A DNA stretch of 64,000 nucleotides from Vreelandella salicampi. Lineage in GTDB: Bacteria; Pseudomonadota; Gammaproteobacteria; Pseudomonadales; Halomonadaceae. Of the stretch, positions 47,768 to 57,352 are shown piece by piece. The position numbers and the translations under genes are program-made. Under the pieces are notes generated by a model. The model saw nothing but the letters and a program-made list of their open reading frames with translations, searched no databases and had not been told where the DNA came from. The stretch spans positions 1-64,000 of the forward strand of contig NZ_JACCDF010000006.1 in NCBI RefSeq assembly GCF_013415105.1, given 5' to 3'. Numbering within the stretch: position 1 is the first letter of the stretch; every line of letters begins with the position of its first letter.

Positions 47768-48457
47768 GTGAACGAAAACAGCATGTCGATTCCCCATCTG
47801 ATTATGAGTGCCAGTACGGTTGTCCAGCTAGTGATGCTGCTACTTGTGCTGGGATCTCTGCTGTCATGGGTGGTCATTTTTCAGCGTAGCTTTGCCCTGC
47901 ATCGCGCGAAAAAAGCCTATGACCAATTTGAAGAGACGTTTTGGTCAGGCGTTGACCTAAATGATCTCTACCGTGATATTCCTGCCGATGACGCGCGCCA
48001 AGGAGCAGAGCGTGTTTTTCAGTCCGGATTTCGTGAGTTCCACCGTTTAGCGGCCAAAACGCGTCAGTCGGATACGGTCCTTGAAGGGGTTCAACGCAGT
48101 ATGCGTGTCGCTTGGTCACGCGAAGAAGACCGCCTTAACCAACATTTAGTGTTTCTTGCCACGGTTGCATCCGCCAGCCCTTACATTGGCCTATTTGGCA
48201 CGGTATGGGGAATTATGGGGTCATTTCAATCGATCTCCATGGCGCAACAAGCCACTTTGGCGACGGTTGCCCCCTGGATCGCTGAAGCGCTGATTGCCAC
48301 AGCAATGGGGCTTTTTGCTGCGATTCCTGCCGTTATTTTCTATAACCGTCTTTCTAACAGTGCCGGTCGATTACTGGGTAAATATGAAGACTTTGCCGAA
48401 GAGTTTTACGCCATTTTGCACCGTAATCTGCAAGGGCGTGACACCACGTCAAGCTAA
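47768..48457 (+). CDS. tolQ: Tol-Pal system proton channel subunit TolQ
   Basis: 229 residues. Inner-membrane subunit of the TolQR motor, homologous to ExbB/MotA. Three membrane helices: STVVQLVMLLLVLGSLLSWVVIF, then VFLATVASASPYIGLFGTVWGIMGSF and TVAPWIAEALIATAMGLFAAIPAVIFYN. It starts at GTG 47768 with GAGGAC upstream. tolR follows 12 bp later. Confidence 0.96.
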   Translation: MNENSMSIPHLIMSASTVVQLVMLLLVLGSLLSWVVIFQRSFALHRAKKAYDQFEETFWSGVDLNDLYRDIPADDARQGAERVFQSGFREFHRLAAKTRQSDTVLEGVQRSMRVAWSREEDRLNQHLVFLATVASASPYIGLFGTVWGIMGSFQSISMAQQATLATVAPWIAEALIATAMGLFAAIPAVIFYNRLSNSAGRLLGKYEDFAEEFYAILHRNLQGRDTTSS

Positions 48458-48469
48458 GGGAGTCACTGT

Positions 48470-48907
48470 ATGCAAGGGCCTTTTCATCGCGGTGGGCAAA
48501 GCCGGCCTATGGCGGAAATTAATGTAGTGCCTTTTATCGACGTGATGTTGGTGTTGCTGGTGATTTTTATGATTACCGCGCCCATGCTCACTCAAGGGGT
48601 TCAGGTGGATTTGCCGCAGGTAACGTCTGAACCGATCGAAAACCCGGAAGATAGTGACCCTATACTGGTATCCGTCGACCGCGAGGGTAACTATCACATC
48701 AGCCTGGGCGACGACACGACAGCCGTGGCGCTGGATGACCTCGCTGAGCGCGTCACGGTGATTCTTGATCGCCGCCCTGACACGCCGGTGATGGTGCGAG
48801 GCGACCGCCAGATTGCCTACGGCCAAGTCGTCACGTTGATGAGCACGCTGCAGCGCGCGGGTGTGGCCAACTTAGGCCTCATTTCCGAGCCGCCGCAAGA
48901 TGAGTAA
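48470..48907 (+). CDS. tolR: Tol-Pal system motor subunit TolR
   Basis: 145 residues. Single N-terminal helix AEINVVPFIDVMLVLLVIFMIT bearing Asp24, the proton-carrying residue matching Asp23 of E. coli TolR, followed by a periplasmic domain (LPQVTSEPIE...VTVILDRRPDTPVMVRGDRQIAYGQVV). Its end overlaps the tolA start by 8 bp. Confidence 0.96.
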   Translation: MQGPFHRGGQSRPMAEINVVPFIDVMLVLLVIFMITAPMLTQGVQVDLPQVTSEPIENPEDSDPILVSVDREGNYHISLGDDTTAVALDDLAERVTVILDRRPDTPVMVRGDRQIAYGQVVTLMSTLQRAGVANLGLISEPPQDE

Positions 48908-49943
48908 ACGCAGGGGACGCCTTGTGGCTTTTTTTTTACGGGATAAACAAGAGGTCGGTTACGTTTGGCCGGCCATTCTCGCTGTACTGGTGCATGCTGT
49001 CGTCGTCATGTTTAGCGTGATTAACCTTGAAGGCAAAGACGCGGAACCCGAATCGTCTTCTATCGTGCACGCTACCTTGGTGAGTACTGAAACGTATACC
49101 AACCAGGCGCAGCAAGTAAATGATGATCAAGCCGCGATGAGCGCGTCATCGCAATCGCCGCCGGAACCGCCACCGCAAGAAGCACCGGCACCGCCATCAC
49201 GGCCGCTAGAAGAGGCGGTTATCGATCAGGCCGAAGAACTCGCTGCGGATCGAGACACCCAAGCGCTTGAACAAGCGCGTGCCGAGGCTGAAGCGCAAGC
49301 ACAAAGGCGCGCCGAGGAAGCAGAGCGCCAAGCGTTAGAGGCTGCCGCGCGAGAAGCCGAACGTGCCGAGCAACAAGCTGAAGAACAACGCCGTCGTGAA
49401 GAGTTGGCGCGTCAAGAGCAAGAAGCCGAGGCGCAGCGTCGGCGCAAAGAAGAACAGGCTCGCCAAGCGCAAGAGACCGAAGAACAGCGTCGCCGCGAGG
49501 AAGAACAGGCTCGCCAAGCACAAGAGGCCGAAGAACAGCGTCGTCGCGAAGAGGAACAAGCTCGCCAAGCGCAAGAAGCCGCTGAAACCGAACGGCAACG
49601 ACGGCTAGAAGGGCAAGCAGAAGCTGCGGCTAATGCACGACAGGCAGAGCAAGCAGCCAATAGTTTTATCTCCATCGTACGTCGCGCGGTAGAGCAGGCG
49701 TGGCTTATCCCGGGAGGGGCAAGTGATACAATGAGTGCGACTGTTCAAGTTCGATTAGGGCCATCCGGTGAAGTGCTTGCCACCTCGGTCGCAACATCAA
49801 GCGGCGATAGCGCCTTCGACCGCTCGGCCATCCAGGCGGTCGAGCATGCAGCACCCTTTACCGAGTTGCGTGAGCTATCATCAGAACAGCAACGTAACTT
49901 ACGCCAATTTAATTTGCGATTTACTCCGGGGGATGTTCGCTGA
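48900..49943 (+). CDS. tolA: Tol-Pal system envelope-spanning protein TolA
   Basis: 347 residues. N-terminal anchor [23 protein letters not shown], a Pro-rich stretch, a long charged helical domain II (about 100-255; Glu/Arg/Gln/Ala) and a C-terminal domain III ([32 protein letters not shown]) that binds TolB and Pal. A 51-bp repeat in domain II is listed separately. It overlaps tolR, and its stop overlaps the tolB ATG (TGATG). Confidence 0.95.
   Translation: MSKRRGRLVAFFLRDKQEVGYVWPAILAVLVHAVVVMFSVINLEGKDAEPESSSIVHATLVSTETYTNQAQQVNDDQAAMSASSQSPPEPPPQEAPAPPSRPLEEAVIDQAEELAADRDTQALEQARAEAEAQAQRRAEEAERQALEAAAREAERAEQQAEEQRRREELARQEQEAEAQRRRKEEQARQAQETEEQRRREEEQARQAQEAEEQRRREEEQARQAQEAAETERQRRLEGQAEAAANARQAEQAANSFISIVRRAVEQAWLIPGGASDTMSATVQVRLGPSGEVLATSVATSSGDSAFDRSAIQAVEHAAPFTELRELSSEQQRNLRQFNLRFTPGDVR
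49452..49580 (+). repeat. 51-bp tandem repeats in tolA domain II
   Basis: The unit encoding [17 protein letters not shown] (17 residues) recurs starting near 49452, 49503 and 49554, about 2.5 copies with high DNA identity. Helical repeat length of TolA can vary by slippage at such arrays. Confidence 0.85.
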
Positions 49944-51247
49944 TGCAAACCTTACGTCATGTGAGAATGGGGGCATTGCTACTGCTCATAAGTAGTTTCT
50001 TACTTTTTAGTAATGTCGCCAGCGCTAACCTTACTATTGAAATCACTCGTGGTAGTGATCGTGCACTACCGATCGCCGTTGTTCCCTTTGCCGGAAGTGA
50101 AGGATTGCCCGAAGATGTAGCGCAAATCGTTCACAATAACTTAGAGCGCAGTGGCTACTTTGCTCCACTCGAGCGCGATGCCATGTTTGAGCGCCCTAAC
50201 AAGGCCGAGGATGTTCAATTTGGCACTTGGCGCTCGCTGGACGTTCGCTATTTGGTCGTTGGTAACATAGAAACCAGCGAATCAGGCTACCGCATTAACG
50301 CTGAGCTGATGGATATTAGCGGCCAGCGCCGGATGCTGTCTGAAAGTATCCGCAGTGGGGAAAATAACTTACGCGGTGCTGCCCACCGCTTAAGTGACCA
50401 GATTTTTGAGGCGATTACCGACATTCGAGGGGCGTTTTCGACGCGGATCGCTTATGTGACCGCGCAGGGTGTCGGCGACAATATGCAATTTGGCCTCTAC
50501 GTGGCGGATGCGGATGGACGTAATAGCCAGGAAGTGCTCAGTTCCGATAACCCCATTCTTTCCCCTTCGTGGTCGCCCGATGGCCGCAAGCTTGCGTACG
50601 TTTCGTTTGAAACCGAGCAATCGGCTATCTATGTACAAGAAGTGTCTACCGGGAAAAGGGTTCAGCTAACCTCCTTTGATGGCATCAATAGCGCTCCGGC
50701 TTGGTCACCTGATGGTCGCCGCTTGGCCATGTCGCTATCCAAAGACGGCCAGCCGGAAATTTATCTCATGAACGTGGCTAACCGCTCGCTTGAGCGCCTA
50801 ACCAACAGCAGCAGTATCGACACTGAGCCCGACTGGGCACCCGATGGACGTAGTCTGCTATTTACGTCGGACCGAAGCGGTGGACCACAAATTTACCGTT
50901 ACACGTTGAGAAACGGCGAGACCCAACGGCTAACTTACACCGGCAACTATAACGCACGTGGGCGCTTCTCTCCTGATGGCGATGACATCTTTTTGATTCA
51001 CCGCTCTGATCGAGGTTATCAAGTCGCTCGCCAAGATTTGGACAATGACCGCTTGGTGGTATTAAGCGAATCGACCCGCGATGAATCACCTAGTGTTGCC
51101 CCTAACGGCACCATGGTAATCTTCGCAACCCAACAAGGCGGCAATGGTGTGTTGAGTGCTGTTTCCGCCGATGGGCGTTCTTCATTCAGGCTGCCTGCAG
51201 CACAAGGTGATATACGCGAACCCGCATGGTCACCGTTTTTAAATTAG
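49943..51247 (+). CDS. tolB: Tol-Pal system beta-propeller protein TolB
   Basis: 434 residues. Signal peptide ([17 protein letters not shown], cut near residue 28), N-terminal domain ([18 protein letters not shown]), then a six-bladed propeller with repeated [17 protein letters not shown] blades ([58 protein letters not shown]). Periplasmic partner of Pal and TolA. The ATG overlaps the tolA stop; pal follows 7 bp after. Confidence 0.96.
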   Translation: MQTLRHVRMGALLLLISSFLLFSNVASANLTIEITRGSDRALPIAVVPFAGSEGLPEDVAQIVHNNLERSGYFAPLERDAMFERPNKAEDVQFGTWRSLDVRYLVVGNIETSESGYRINAELMDISGQRRMLSESIRSGENNLRGAAHRLSDQIFEAITDIRGAFSTRIAYVTAQGVGDNMQFGLYVADADGRNSQEVLSSDNPILSPSWSPDGRKLAYVSFETEQSAIYVQEVSTGKRVQLTSFDGINSAPAWSPDGRRLAMSLSKDGQPEIYLMNVANRSLERLTNSSSIDTEPDWAPDGRSLLFTSDRSGGPQIYRYTLRNGETQRLTYTGNYNARGRFSPDGDDIFLIHRSDRGYQVARQDLDNDRLVVLSESTRDESPSVAPNGTMVIFATQQGGNGVLSAVSADGRSSFRLPAAQGDIREPAWSPFLN

Positions 51248-51254
51248 GAGTAGA

Positions 51255-51809
51255 ATGATGCAAATTAAACCAATGGCGCGTGCATTAGCCGTTGCTTTCT
51301 CGATTGTTGTAATCGCTGGTTGCTCGAGCACAGGTGGAACCCGGGGTGGAGAGTCAACGGGCTCTCAAACGGGCAGCACTACAGGAAGTGGGGCTGAAAG
51401 CCGCGGTGCAGGAAGTGGCGGCCAATACGGCTCTACAACGGGAAGCGGCACACGTACCAGTCAGCAAGCCGATTCGCGCATACCTGATGTGCGTACGATT
51501 TACTTCGATTTTAACCGCGATACGATCAAAAGTGAGTACGAGTCGGTCGTTATGGCCCATGCTCGCTACTTACGTGCCAATCCGGAGGCGACGGTCGTGC
51601 TTCAGGGCCACACCGATGAGCGCGGAACGCGTGAATATAACTTGGCGCTAGGCGAGCGTCGTGCCAATGCGGTACAGCGTTTCCTCAATATCCAGGGTGT
51701 TTCCAATAGCCAAATGAGCGTTGTTAGCTACGGAGAAGAGCGCCCAGAAGCACGTGGACAGAGTGAAGATGCTTACGCAAGAAACCGTCGTGTGGTATTT
51801 AGCTACTGA
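51255..51809 (+). CDS. pal: Peptidoglycan-associated lipoprotein Pal
   Basis: 184 residues. Lipobox VIAGC with Cys23 followed by Ser-Ser (outer-membrane retention), a Gly/Ser/Thr-rich flexible linker (about 25-75; it includes two TGSG repeats), and an OmpA-like domain: IYFDFNRDTIKSEY and LQGHTDERGTREYNLALGERRANAV bind diaminopimelate. AGGAG lies upstream of the start; there is a double ATG at 51255/51258. A hairpin follows before cpoB. Confidence 0.96.
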   Translation: MMQIKPMARALAVAFSIVVIAGCSSTGGTRGGESTGSQTGSTTGSGAESRGAGSGGQYGSTTGSGTRTSQQADSRIPDVRTIYFDFNRDTIKSEYESVVMAHARYLRANPEATVVLQGHTDERGTREYNLALGERRANAVQRFLNIQGVSNSQMSVVSYGEERPEARGQSEDAYARNRRVVFSY

Positions 51810-51840
51810 GCCAACATAACCGTTTTATGGACGCCACAAC

Positions 51841-51863
51841 CCCCGCTGGTGGCAGCGGGGTTT
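51841..51863 (+). terminator. Hairpin between pal and cpoB
   Basis: CCCCGCT (51841-51847) pairs with AGCGGGG (51854-51860), 6-base loop, then TTT. It may partly terminate or set lower expression of cpoB relative to pal. Confidence 0.6.
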
Positions 51864-51887
51864 AAACAGATGGCGTCAGGAGACATG

Positions 51888-52763
51888 ATGAATTTCAGCC
51901 TGACATGCGATAAGCATACGAGGACGGCCAACTACTCACGCCTCTCGCTGCTGAAGTGTTTTACTCTAGGGCTTACGGCCTCATTGTTGACGGTGCCTCT
52001 CACTGCCTTGGCACAACAGCCAATAGTGGAGGACCTTTCCTCATCCTCTGATAGCTTCTATCAGCAAACGCAAACGCAGCCAACAAGTGGTGGAAGCCTG
52101 GTCCTTTTTAACCAGGTGCAAGAGCATCAACGCGAAATTCAGCAGCTTCGCGGTCAGCTTGAAGAGTTACGCCACGAGTTTGAACAAGTGAGTCGCCAAA
52201 GCCAGCAACGCTATATTGACCTAGATGATCGCCTTGCACGTCTAGAACGCGATGACGCGTCTGCAACAGCTGAAGAAGAGGCAGACACCGCGCCACCTGC
52301 CTCCGAATCAAGCTTGGAACCCGAAGCCGCAGAAGAAGTAGACCAGGTAGGCCCAGCTGCCCAAAGCGGTAGCAACTCGGTCAGCGAAGAGGTGCAAAAA
52401 GCCTATGAAAATGCCTTTTCTCACGTCCAAGCGCGTCGCTTTGATGAGGCTGTCACTGCCTTTGAAAGCTTTGTCGACCAATACCCTGACTCATCGCTAA
52501 CGCCCAACGGTTACTACTGGCTGGGCGAGCTTTATGCGGCAAATGATGCGCTTGCCCACGCGGAAGAAGCATTCGACCGTGTGATTAATGAGCATAGCGA
52601 CAGCCGAAAGGTTCCTGATGCGCTATATAAGCTTGGCCTCTTGAAAGCCCGCCAAGGCGAAACAGACGATAGTCGTGAACTCCTTACCCGCGTAACCGAA
52701 GAGTATCCGCAAAGCAGTGCAGCAGGACTTGCTAGCGACTTCTTACGCCAATCCGCGAATTGA
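51888..52763 (+). CDS. cpoB: Cell division coordinator CpoB (YbgF)
   Basis: 291 residues from ATG 51888 (AGGAG five bases upstream; ATG 51885 is also available). Long n-region signal peptide cut after ALA (about residue 42), coiled-coil segment (NQVQEHQREIQQLRGQLEELRHEFEQVSRQSQQRY) for trimerisation, acidic Glu/Ala linker, then TPR repeats (AYENAFSHVQARRFDEAVTAFESFVDQYPDS...). Coordinates Tol-Pal constriction with PBP1B-dependent wall synthesis. Last gene of the tol-pal cluster; yciK overlaps its stop. Confidence 0.94.
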   Translation: MNFSLTCDKHTRTANYSRLSLLKCFTLGLTASLLTVPLTALAQQPIVEDLSSSSDSFYQQTQTQPTSGGSLVLFNQVQEHQREIQQLRGQLEELRHEFEQVSRQSQQRYIDLDDRLARLERDDASATAEEEADTAPPASESSLEPEAAEEVDQVGPAAQSGSNSVSEEVQKAYENAFSHVQARRFDEAVTAFESFVDQYPDSSLTPNGYYWLGELYAANDALAHAEEAFDRVINEHSDSRKVPDALYKLGLLKARQGETDDSRELLTRVTEEYPQSSAAGLASDFLRQSAN

Positions 52764-53548
52764 TGAAAACGAAGGATCCAAACAACGCTATGAGCTGCAA
52801 AATCGACTATCAGCCCACGCCTGATTTACTTAAAGATCGCATTATTTTGGTCACCGGGGCAGGCGATGGCATCGGCCGAGCGGCAGCGTTGACCTATGCT
52901 CAACATGGAGCAACGGTAATTTTGCTTGGCCGTACGATTGCGAAACTTGAGCGTGTGTACGATGAGATTGAGGCGGCGGGAGGCCCGCAACCGGCTATTT
53001 TTCCGCTCAATTTCGAAGGTGCCACGCTCAAAGATTTTCACGAGATGGCGCAAACGCTCGATAGCGAGTTTGGCCACTTAGATGGGATTCTTCACAACGC
53101 CGGTATGTTGGGCCGCATTACCCCGTTTGAGCAGTACAACCCTGAGCTTTGGAACCAAGTGATGCAGGTGAATATCAATGGCCCTATTTGGATGACTCAA
53201 GCATTGCTACCGCTTTTGCAGCAGTCGGAGGATGCCTCGGTTATTTTCACTTCATCCAGCGTAGGGCGTAAAGGGCGCGCTTATTGGGGCGCCTACGCGG
53301 TTTCCAAATGTGCGACGGAAGGTTTTATGGAAGTGCTGGCCGATGAAGTGGATAACCAACAAAACCTGCGCATTAACACCCTCAATCCAGGTGCTACCCG
53401 CACCCAAATGCGCCGCAGCGCTTTTCCCGGGGAAGACCCCGCGACGCTTCGCACCCCAGAAGAGATTATGCCCACCTATTTGTGGCTAATGGGGCCTGAT
53501 AGCTGCGGGGTAAGCGGTCAAAAATGGGACGCCCAACCACCCCGCTAA
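52763..53548 (+). CDS. yciK: YciK-family short-chain oxidoreductase
   Basis: 261 residues. LKDRIILVTGAGDGIGRAAALTYAQHGATVILLGR (Rossmann), HNAGMLG, and the YxxxK pair in YWGAYAVSKCATEGFM place it in the SDR family, and the C-terminal MPTYLWLMGPDSCGVSGQKWDAQP matches YciK. ATG 52763 overlaps the cpoB stop (TGATG); ATG 52790 would fit homologues better but lacks a ribosome site. Substrate unknown. It converges on mupP with overlapping stops. Confidence 0.92.
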   Translation: MKTKDPNNAMSCKIDYQPTPDLLKDRIILVTGAGDGIGRAAALTYAQHGATVILLGRTIAKLERVYDEIEAAGGPQPAIFPLNFEGATLKDFHEMAQTLDSEFGHLDGILHNAGMLGRITPFEQYNPELWNQVMQVNINGPIWMTQALLPLLQQSEDASVIFTSSSVGRKGRAYWGAYAVSKCATEGFMEVLADEVDNQQNLRINTLNPGATRTQMRRSAFPGEDPATLRTPEEIMPTYLWLMGPDSCGVSGQKWDAQPPR

Positions 53549-54267
53549 CGTGGGGAGTCACTCTGACGCAGTGAAGATTCCATCGAGGGTAGAGCAGCCA
53601 CTAGCGCAGCGCAGTCACTAAACCAGACGTCAGCCGGCCACTGACGGTAATCGTCCTCTTCGCTAATGTAGCCATATCCTACTGCCACAGCGGTCATTCC
53701 CGCCGCTTTGGCAGCCTGCATATCACGTAGGTGATCTCCCACATACCAGCACTCGTGAGGTGCGATGTTTAGGCGTCGCGCCGCTTCCCATAACGGTTCG
53801 GGTGACGGTTTTTTGACGCTTAAATCATCGGCACAAAGAAGGGCCCCAGGCTCTAAAGCGAGCGCTTTCAAAAGCGGCTCGGTGTAGCGACGTGGTTTGT
53901 TGGTCACAATGCCCCATAAGCCGCTGTTTCGCTGCCAGCGGTTAAGCCATGTATCGAGGGGCGAAAAAACGCGGCTGTGGGTCGCTATAGCCTGCTCGTA
54001 GGCGTTAAGTAAAAACGTTCTGGCAGCGCCGTGATGCGGGTGATCGACGTCAAAGCCCAGCGCCAACGTGACCAAGGCGCTACCGCCATTTGAGACCTGC
54101 CTGCGAATAGTGGCAAAGGGCAAAGGCGCCAATCCGTGCTGGGCACGCAGGGCGTTGGTTGCATTGGCTAAGTCCGGCGCGGTATCGACTAATGTGCCGT
54201 CCAAATCAAACAGTAAGGCACGTGCGGGAAGAGTGCCAAGCATGACATCGTTAATTACATCAGACAT
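53545..54267 (-). CDS. mupP: N-acetylmuramic acid 6-phosphate phosphatase MupP
   Basis: 240-residue HAD phosphatase of the phosphoglycolate phosphatase type: ALLFDLDGTLVDTAPDLANATN (motif I), VTNKPRRYTEPLL (motifs II-III) and DHLRDMQAAKAAGM (motif IV). The ubiG-mupP-yciK neighbourhood is that of Pseudomonas mupP, whose product feeds recycled MurNAc-6-P toward UDP-MurNAc and bypasses fosfomycin-sensitive MurA. Gph (2-phosphoglycolate) is the alternative reading. ATG 54267 overlaps the ubiG TGA; an internal Met at 54243 is also possible. Confidence 0.85.
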   Translation of the reverse strand: MSDVINDVMLGTLPARALLFDLDGTLVDTAPDLANATNALRAQHGLAPLPFATIRRQVSNGGSALVTLALGFDVDHPHHGAARTFLLNAYEQAIATHSRVFSPLDTWLNRWQRNSGLWGIVTNKPRRYTEPLLKALALEPGALLCADDLSVKKPSPEPLWEAARRLNIAPHECWYVGDHLRDMQAAKAAGMTAVAVGYGYISEEDDYRQWPADVWFSDCAALVAALPSMESSLRQSDSPR

Positions 54268-55010
54268 CACGCCTCCGATTTGCGACAGTGCATCATGTAA
54301 TTGACCGAGACGTCGTAGCTATTTAGCCGGTATTGACGCAATAGCGGGTTATAGGTCAGCCCGGTTTGCTCCCTCACCGCTAGCCCAGACGCGCGGCACC
54401 AAGCCGCCATTTCCGAAGGGCGAATAAACTTGGCATAGTCGTGTGTCCCCCGCGGTAAAAGCTTAAGCACATATTCAGCACCAACAATGGCAAAGGCGTG
54501 GGCTTTACGGGTTCGGTTGATCGTTGAAAAGAAAACATGACCGCCAGGGCGAACTAAGCGGCTGCACGCTTCGACCACAGAAGCCGGATCGGGCACGTGC
54601 TCAAGCATTTCCATACAGGTGACAACGTCAAAAGAGCTGGCATACTCATCGGCGAACGCTTCAACGGCTACTTGGCGATAGGTGATGTCGACACCGCTTT
54701 CTTCAGCATGCAACCGCGCGACGCCAAGAGGGGCTTCGCCCATGTCAATGCCGGTGACATTCGCCCCGCGGTGCGCCATGGCTTCGCTCAAAATGCCTCC
54801 GCCGCAGCCCACATCCAGCACGCGCTTGCCCGCAAGCCCCGCGCGGGCATCGATAAAGTCAAGTCGCAGCGGATTAATATCGTGCAACGGCTTGAACTCG
54901 CTGTCTTTATCCCACCAGCGGCTGGCGAGGGCTTCAAACTTGGCGACTTCTGCCGCATCGACATTGCCGTGATAACCTTGAGCAGTGCTATCCTGAGACG
55001 GCGCTTGCAT
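54267..55010 (-). CDS. ubiG: Ubiquinone biosynthesis O-methyltransferase
   Basis: 247 residues. SAM-dependent enzyme for both O-methylations in ubiquinone synthesis. [13 protein letters not shown] [48 protein letters not shown] holds SAM motif [16 protein letters not shown] and KGTHDY-type [15 protein letters not shown] are UbiG features. The open frame extends to 55136, but ATG 55010 (MQAPSQDS) with GGGAG upstream is the start. Translationally coupled to mupP (TGATG). Divergent from galU. Confidence 0.95.
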   Translation of the reverse strand: MQAPSQDSTAQGYHGNVDAAEVAKFEALASRWWDKDSEFKPLHDINPLRLDFIDARAGLAGKRVLDVGCGGGILSEAMAHRGANVTGIDMGEAPLGVARLHAEESGVDITYRQVAVEAFADEYASSFDVVTCMEMLEHVPDPASVVEACSRLVRPGGHVFFSTINRTRKAHAFAIVGAEYVLKLLPRGTHDYAKFIRPSEMAAWCRASGLAVREQTGLTYNPLLRQYRLNSYDVSVNYMMHCRKSEA

Positions 55011-55151
55011 GTGCGTGACTCCCTGCGTCTTAAAACGAGACGTTAACTGCAGAAAAAACCACCGGTAACCACCGTGAGTGATTACCAATGTGTAGTGTAT
55101 GATGCCCATTCTAACCACTCCGAGGTCGGAACGCATAAAAAGGACCTTTGT

Positions 55152-56042
55152 ATGATTCGCAAGGCTGTACTTCCTGTTGCTGGCTTTGGCACGCGCTGCT
55201 TGCCCGCGTCAAAAGCCATTCCTAAAGAGATGATTACTATTGTCGACCGCCCGGTCATTCAATACGTGGTAGAAGAGGCGGTGGCGGCCGGTATTCGCGA
55301 CATTGTCTTGGTCACTAGCAGCAGCAAAAGTGCCATTGAGAACCACTTTGATACTCACGCAGAGCTGGAAGCTAGCCTCGAAGCCAAAGGCAAGCATGCG
55401 CTACTGGAGAGCATTCGCGATATTATCCCAGACGACGTCAATATCATCAGCGTGCGCCAAGGCGAGCCATTAGGGCTAGGGCATGCAGTACTATGCGCCC
55501 GCCCGGTCATTGGCGACAACGAACCTTTTGCCGTGTTGTTACCCGATGTGCTGGTACATCAAGCGGATTCGTCGGCGTACAATGATTTACACGGCATGCT
55601 GCAGGCGTTTGATAAACACAATACCGCCCAGCTGATGGTAGAGGAGGTCGACTGGGCACATGTTGAGCGCTATGGCATTGTCACCTTGGAAGAACAAACA
55701 CCTGCGCCGGGTCACGCGGCGCCGACCGCTGGTGTGGTGGAAAAACCTGCCCGTGAAGCCGCTCCATCTAACCTCGCCGTGATTGGCCGCTATGCACTGC
55801 CTGGGTCGATCTTTTCTCTACTCGCCGAAACACCGCCTGGCGCTGGCAATGAAATCCAGTTGACGGATGCCATTGAAACACTGCGCCAACAATCAGGGGT
55901 GGAGGCATATCGTATGCAAGGGGTGACGTACGATTGCGGGCAGCCACTGGGTTATTTAGAGGCGACACTCGCCTACGGTTGCAGGCATCCGGCGCTCGGA
56001 GACGATTTTAAGACACTGCTCGCCCGCTATCAGGAGGCGTAG
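55152..56042 (+). CDS. galU: UTP-glucose-1-phosphate uridylyltransferase
   Basis: 296 residues. Makes UDP-glucose for LPS, capsule and osmoregulated glucans. [41 protein letters not shown] is the nucleotide-binding N-terminus; [38 protein letters not shown] and [11 protein letters not shown] follow. ATG 55152 with AAGGAC upstream; earlier codons from 55074 are not conserved. The dehydrogenase-like gene begins 3 bp after the stop, so the two are one unit. Confidence 0.96.
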   Translation: MIRKAVLPVAGFGTRCLPASKAIPKEMITIVDRPVIQYVVEEAVAAGIRDIVLVTSSSKSAIENHFDTHAELEASLEAKGKHALLESIRDIIPDDVNIISVRQGEPLGLGHAVLCARPVIGDNEPFAVLLPDVLVHQADSSAYNDLHGMLQAFDKHNTAQLMVEEVDWAHVERYGIVTLEEQTPAPGHAAPTAGVVEKPAREAAPSNLAVIGRYALPGSIFSLLAETPPGAGNEIQLTDAIETLRQQSGVEAYRMQGVTYDCGQPLGYLEATLAYGCRHPALGDDFKTLLARYQEA

Positions 56043-56044
56043 CC

Positions 56045-57340
56045 ATGCGGGTTTTTGTTTATGGCAGTGAGCTAAGCGCGGCTACCGCAGCGGCAGCGCT
56101 TTCTTGGGTAGGTCACCATGTGCATTGGTTTCCCCATTCGACTCAACCGTGGGAAGCGTTGGAGCAGGCTGGATGGTTACGGCGTGAGCCAATCCTGTTC
56201 GATCAGCTGCAGCACAGCTTCGCGGAGGGTAATCTGACGTTAGTGCATGAAGTGGAAAGCCTCTGTCATTGCGATATTGCATGGGTGTCTCTATCACCTG
56301 CTCAGCGTGACGATGCGGCAGCATTCGTCTCTCATTCCGCCATACACACAAACCCTGATTTGTTGCTGGTGAATAATTCGACGTTTCCTGTCGGTGAAAC
56401 CGAACGTCTGCAGAGGCTTATGCAGTCAGCTCAACGCAGCGTCTCGCTGCCGGATATGCTGGAGGAAGGGCGCGCTTGGGCAACCTTTACGCGCCCCTCG
56501 CATTGGCTACTCGGCTGCGATGATGCCGCCAGCGAACGTTTGGTGCGCGAGCTGCTGCGCGCTTTCAACCGTCGCAGTGAAGTGTTTCAGGTGATGCCGC
56601 GCCGCGCCGCTGAACTGACCAAGTTGGCGATCAACGGAATGCTAGCCACGCGGATTAGCTATATGAATGAAATTGCCGGGCTTGCCGATACGCTGGGGGT
56701 TGATGTCGAATACGTGCGACAGGGAATGGGGGCCGATAGCCGCATCGGCTTTGAATACTTGTACCCCGGCTGTGGATTTGGCGGACCTAATTTTTCGCGT
56801 GATTTGATGCGCTTGGCGGATGTGCAATTCTCAAGTGGCCGGGCCTCGGCGCTGCTTGAGCAAGTAATGGATATTAACGAACAGAAAAAAGAGACGCTTT
56901 TCCGCAAGTTATGGTCTCATTTTGGCGGTCAACTGGCGGGCAAAACCGTGGCCATTTGGGGCGCGGCCTTTAAGCCGGGCACCGCACGCATCGATCAAGC
57001 CCCTGTATTAACGCTGCTTGAGGCACTATGGGCGCAGGGGGTGCGCGTTCGTCTTCATGACCCGGCGGCCGTGCCAGCGCTAGAAGATGCCGTAGGATCA
57101 CGCGATGATTTAGCGACGTTCAGCGACAGCGATGATCCCTATCTCGCTTGCGAAGGCGCGGATGCGCTAATGTTAGTAACAGAATGGAAAACCTATTGGA
57201 ACCCGGATTGGCCTCGGCTTAGCGAGTTGTTAAACGCAAAGCTCGTGCTGGATGGTCGCAATATCTATGACCCAAGTTTCGTAGCAAGTTGTGGCCTCAC
57301 CTATCGAGGCATTGGCCGCCGCGCTGACCCCACCGCTTGA
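56045..57340 (+). CDS. UDP-glucose 6-dehydrogenase-like protein lacking the catalytic cysteine
   Basis: 431 residues with the three-part layout of UDP-glucose/GDP-mannose dehydrogenases: NNSTFPVGETERL, central ELTKLAINGMLATRISYMNEIA, GFGGPNFSRDL, and WGAAFKPGTARIDQAPVLTLLEAL. Lys193 and Asn197 match the catalytic Lys204/Asn208 of the streptococcal enzyme, and Asp253 matches Asp264. The position of catalytic Cys260, 56 residues after the Lys, is Asn249. The N-terminal GxGxxG loop reads GSELSA (7-12). It is probably not a working UDP-glucose dehydrogenase; a binding or regulatory role beside GalU is inferred. The frame is intact, with no sign of decay. Confidence 0.85.
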   Translation: MRVFVYGSELSAATAAAALSWVGHHVHWFPHSTQPWEALEQAGWLRREPILFDQLQHSFAEGNLTLVHEVESLCHCDIAWVSLSPAQRDDAAAFVSHSAIHTNPDLLLVNNSTFPVGETERLQRLMQSAQRSVSLPDMLEEGRAWATFTRPSHWLLGCDDAASERLVRELLRAFNRRSEVFQVMPRRAAELTKLAINGMLATRISYMNEIAGLADTLGVDVEYVRQGMGADSRIGFEYLYPGCGFGGPNFSRDLMRLADVQFSSGRASALLEQVMDINEQKKETLFRKLWSHFGGQLAGKTVAIWGAAFKPGTARIDQAPVLTLLEALWAQGVRVRLHDPAAVPALEDAVGSRDDLATFSDSDDPYLACEGADALMLVTEWKTYWNPDWPRLSELLNAKLVLDGRNIYDPSFVASCGLTYRGIGRRADPTA

Positions 57341-57352
57341 TAAGGAGAGCGC

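Noticed and set aside
56045..57340. Explaining the odd dehydrogenase-like gene as a frameshift or sequencing error
   Set aside because: The frame is intact over 431 codons, and homology is seen on both sides of the changed residues in one frame.
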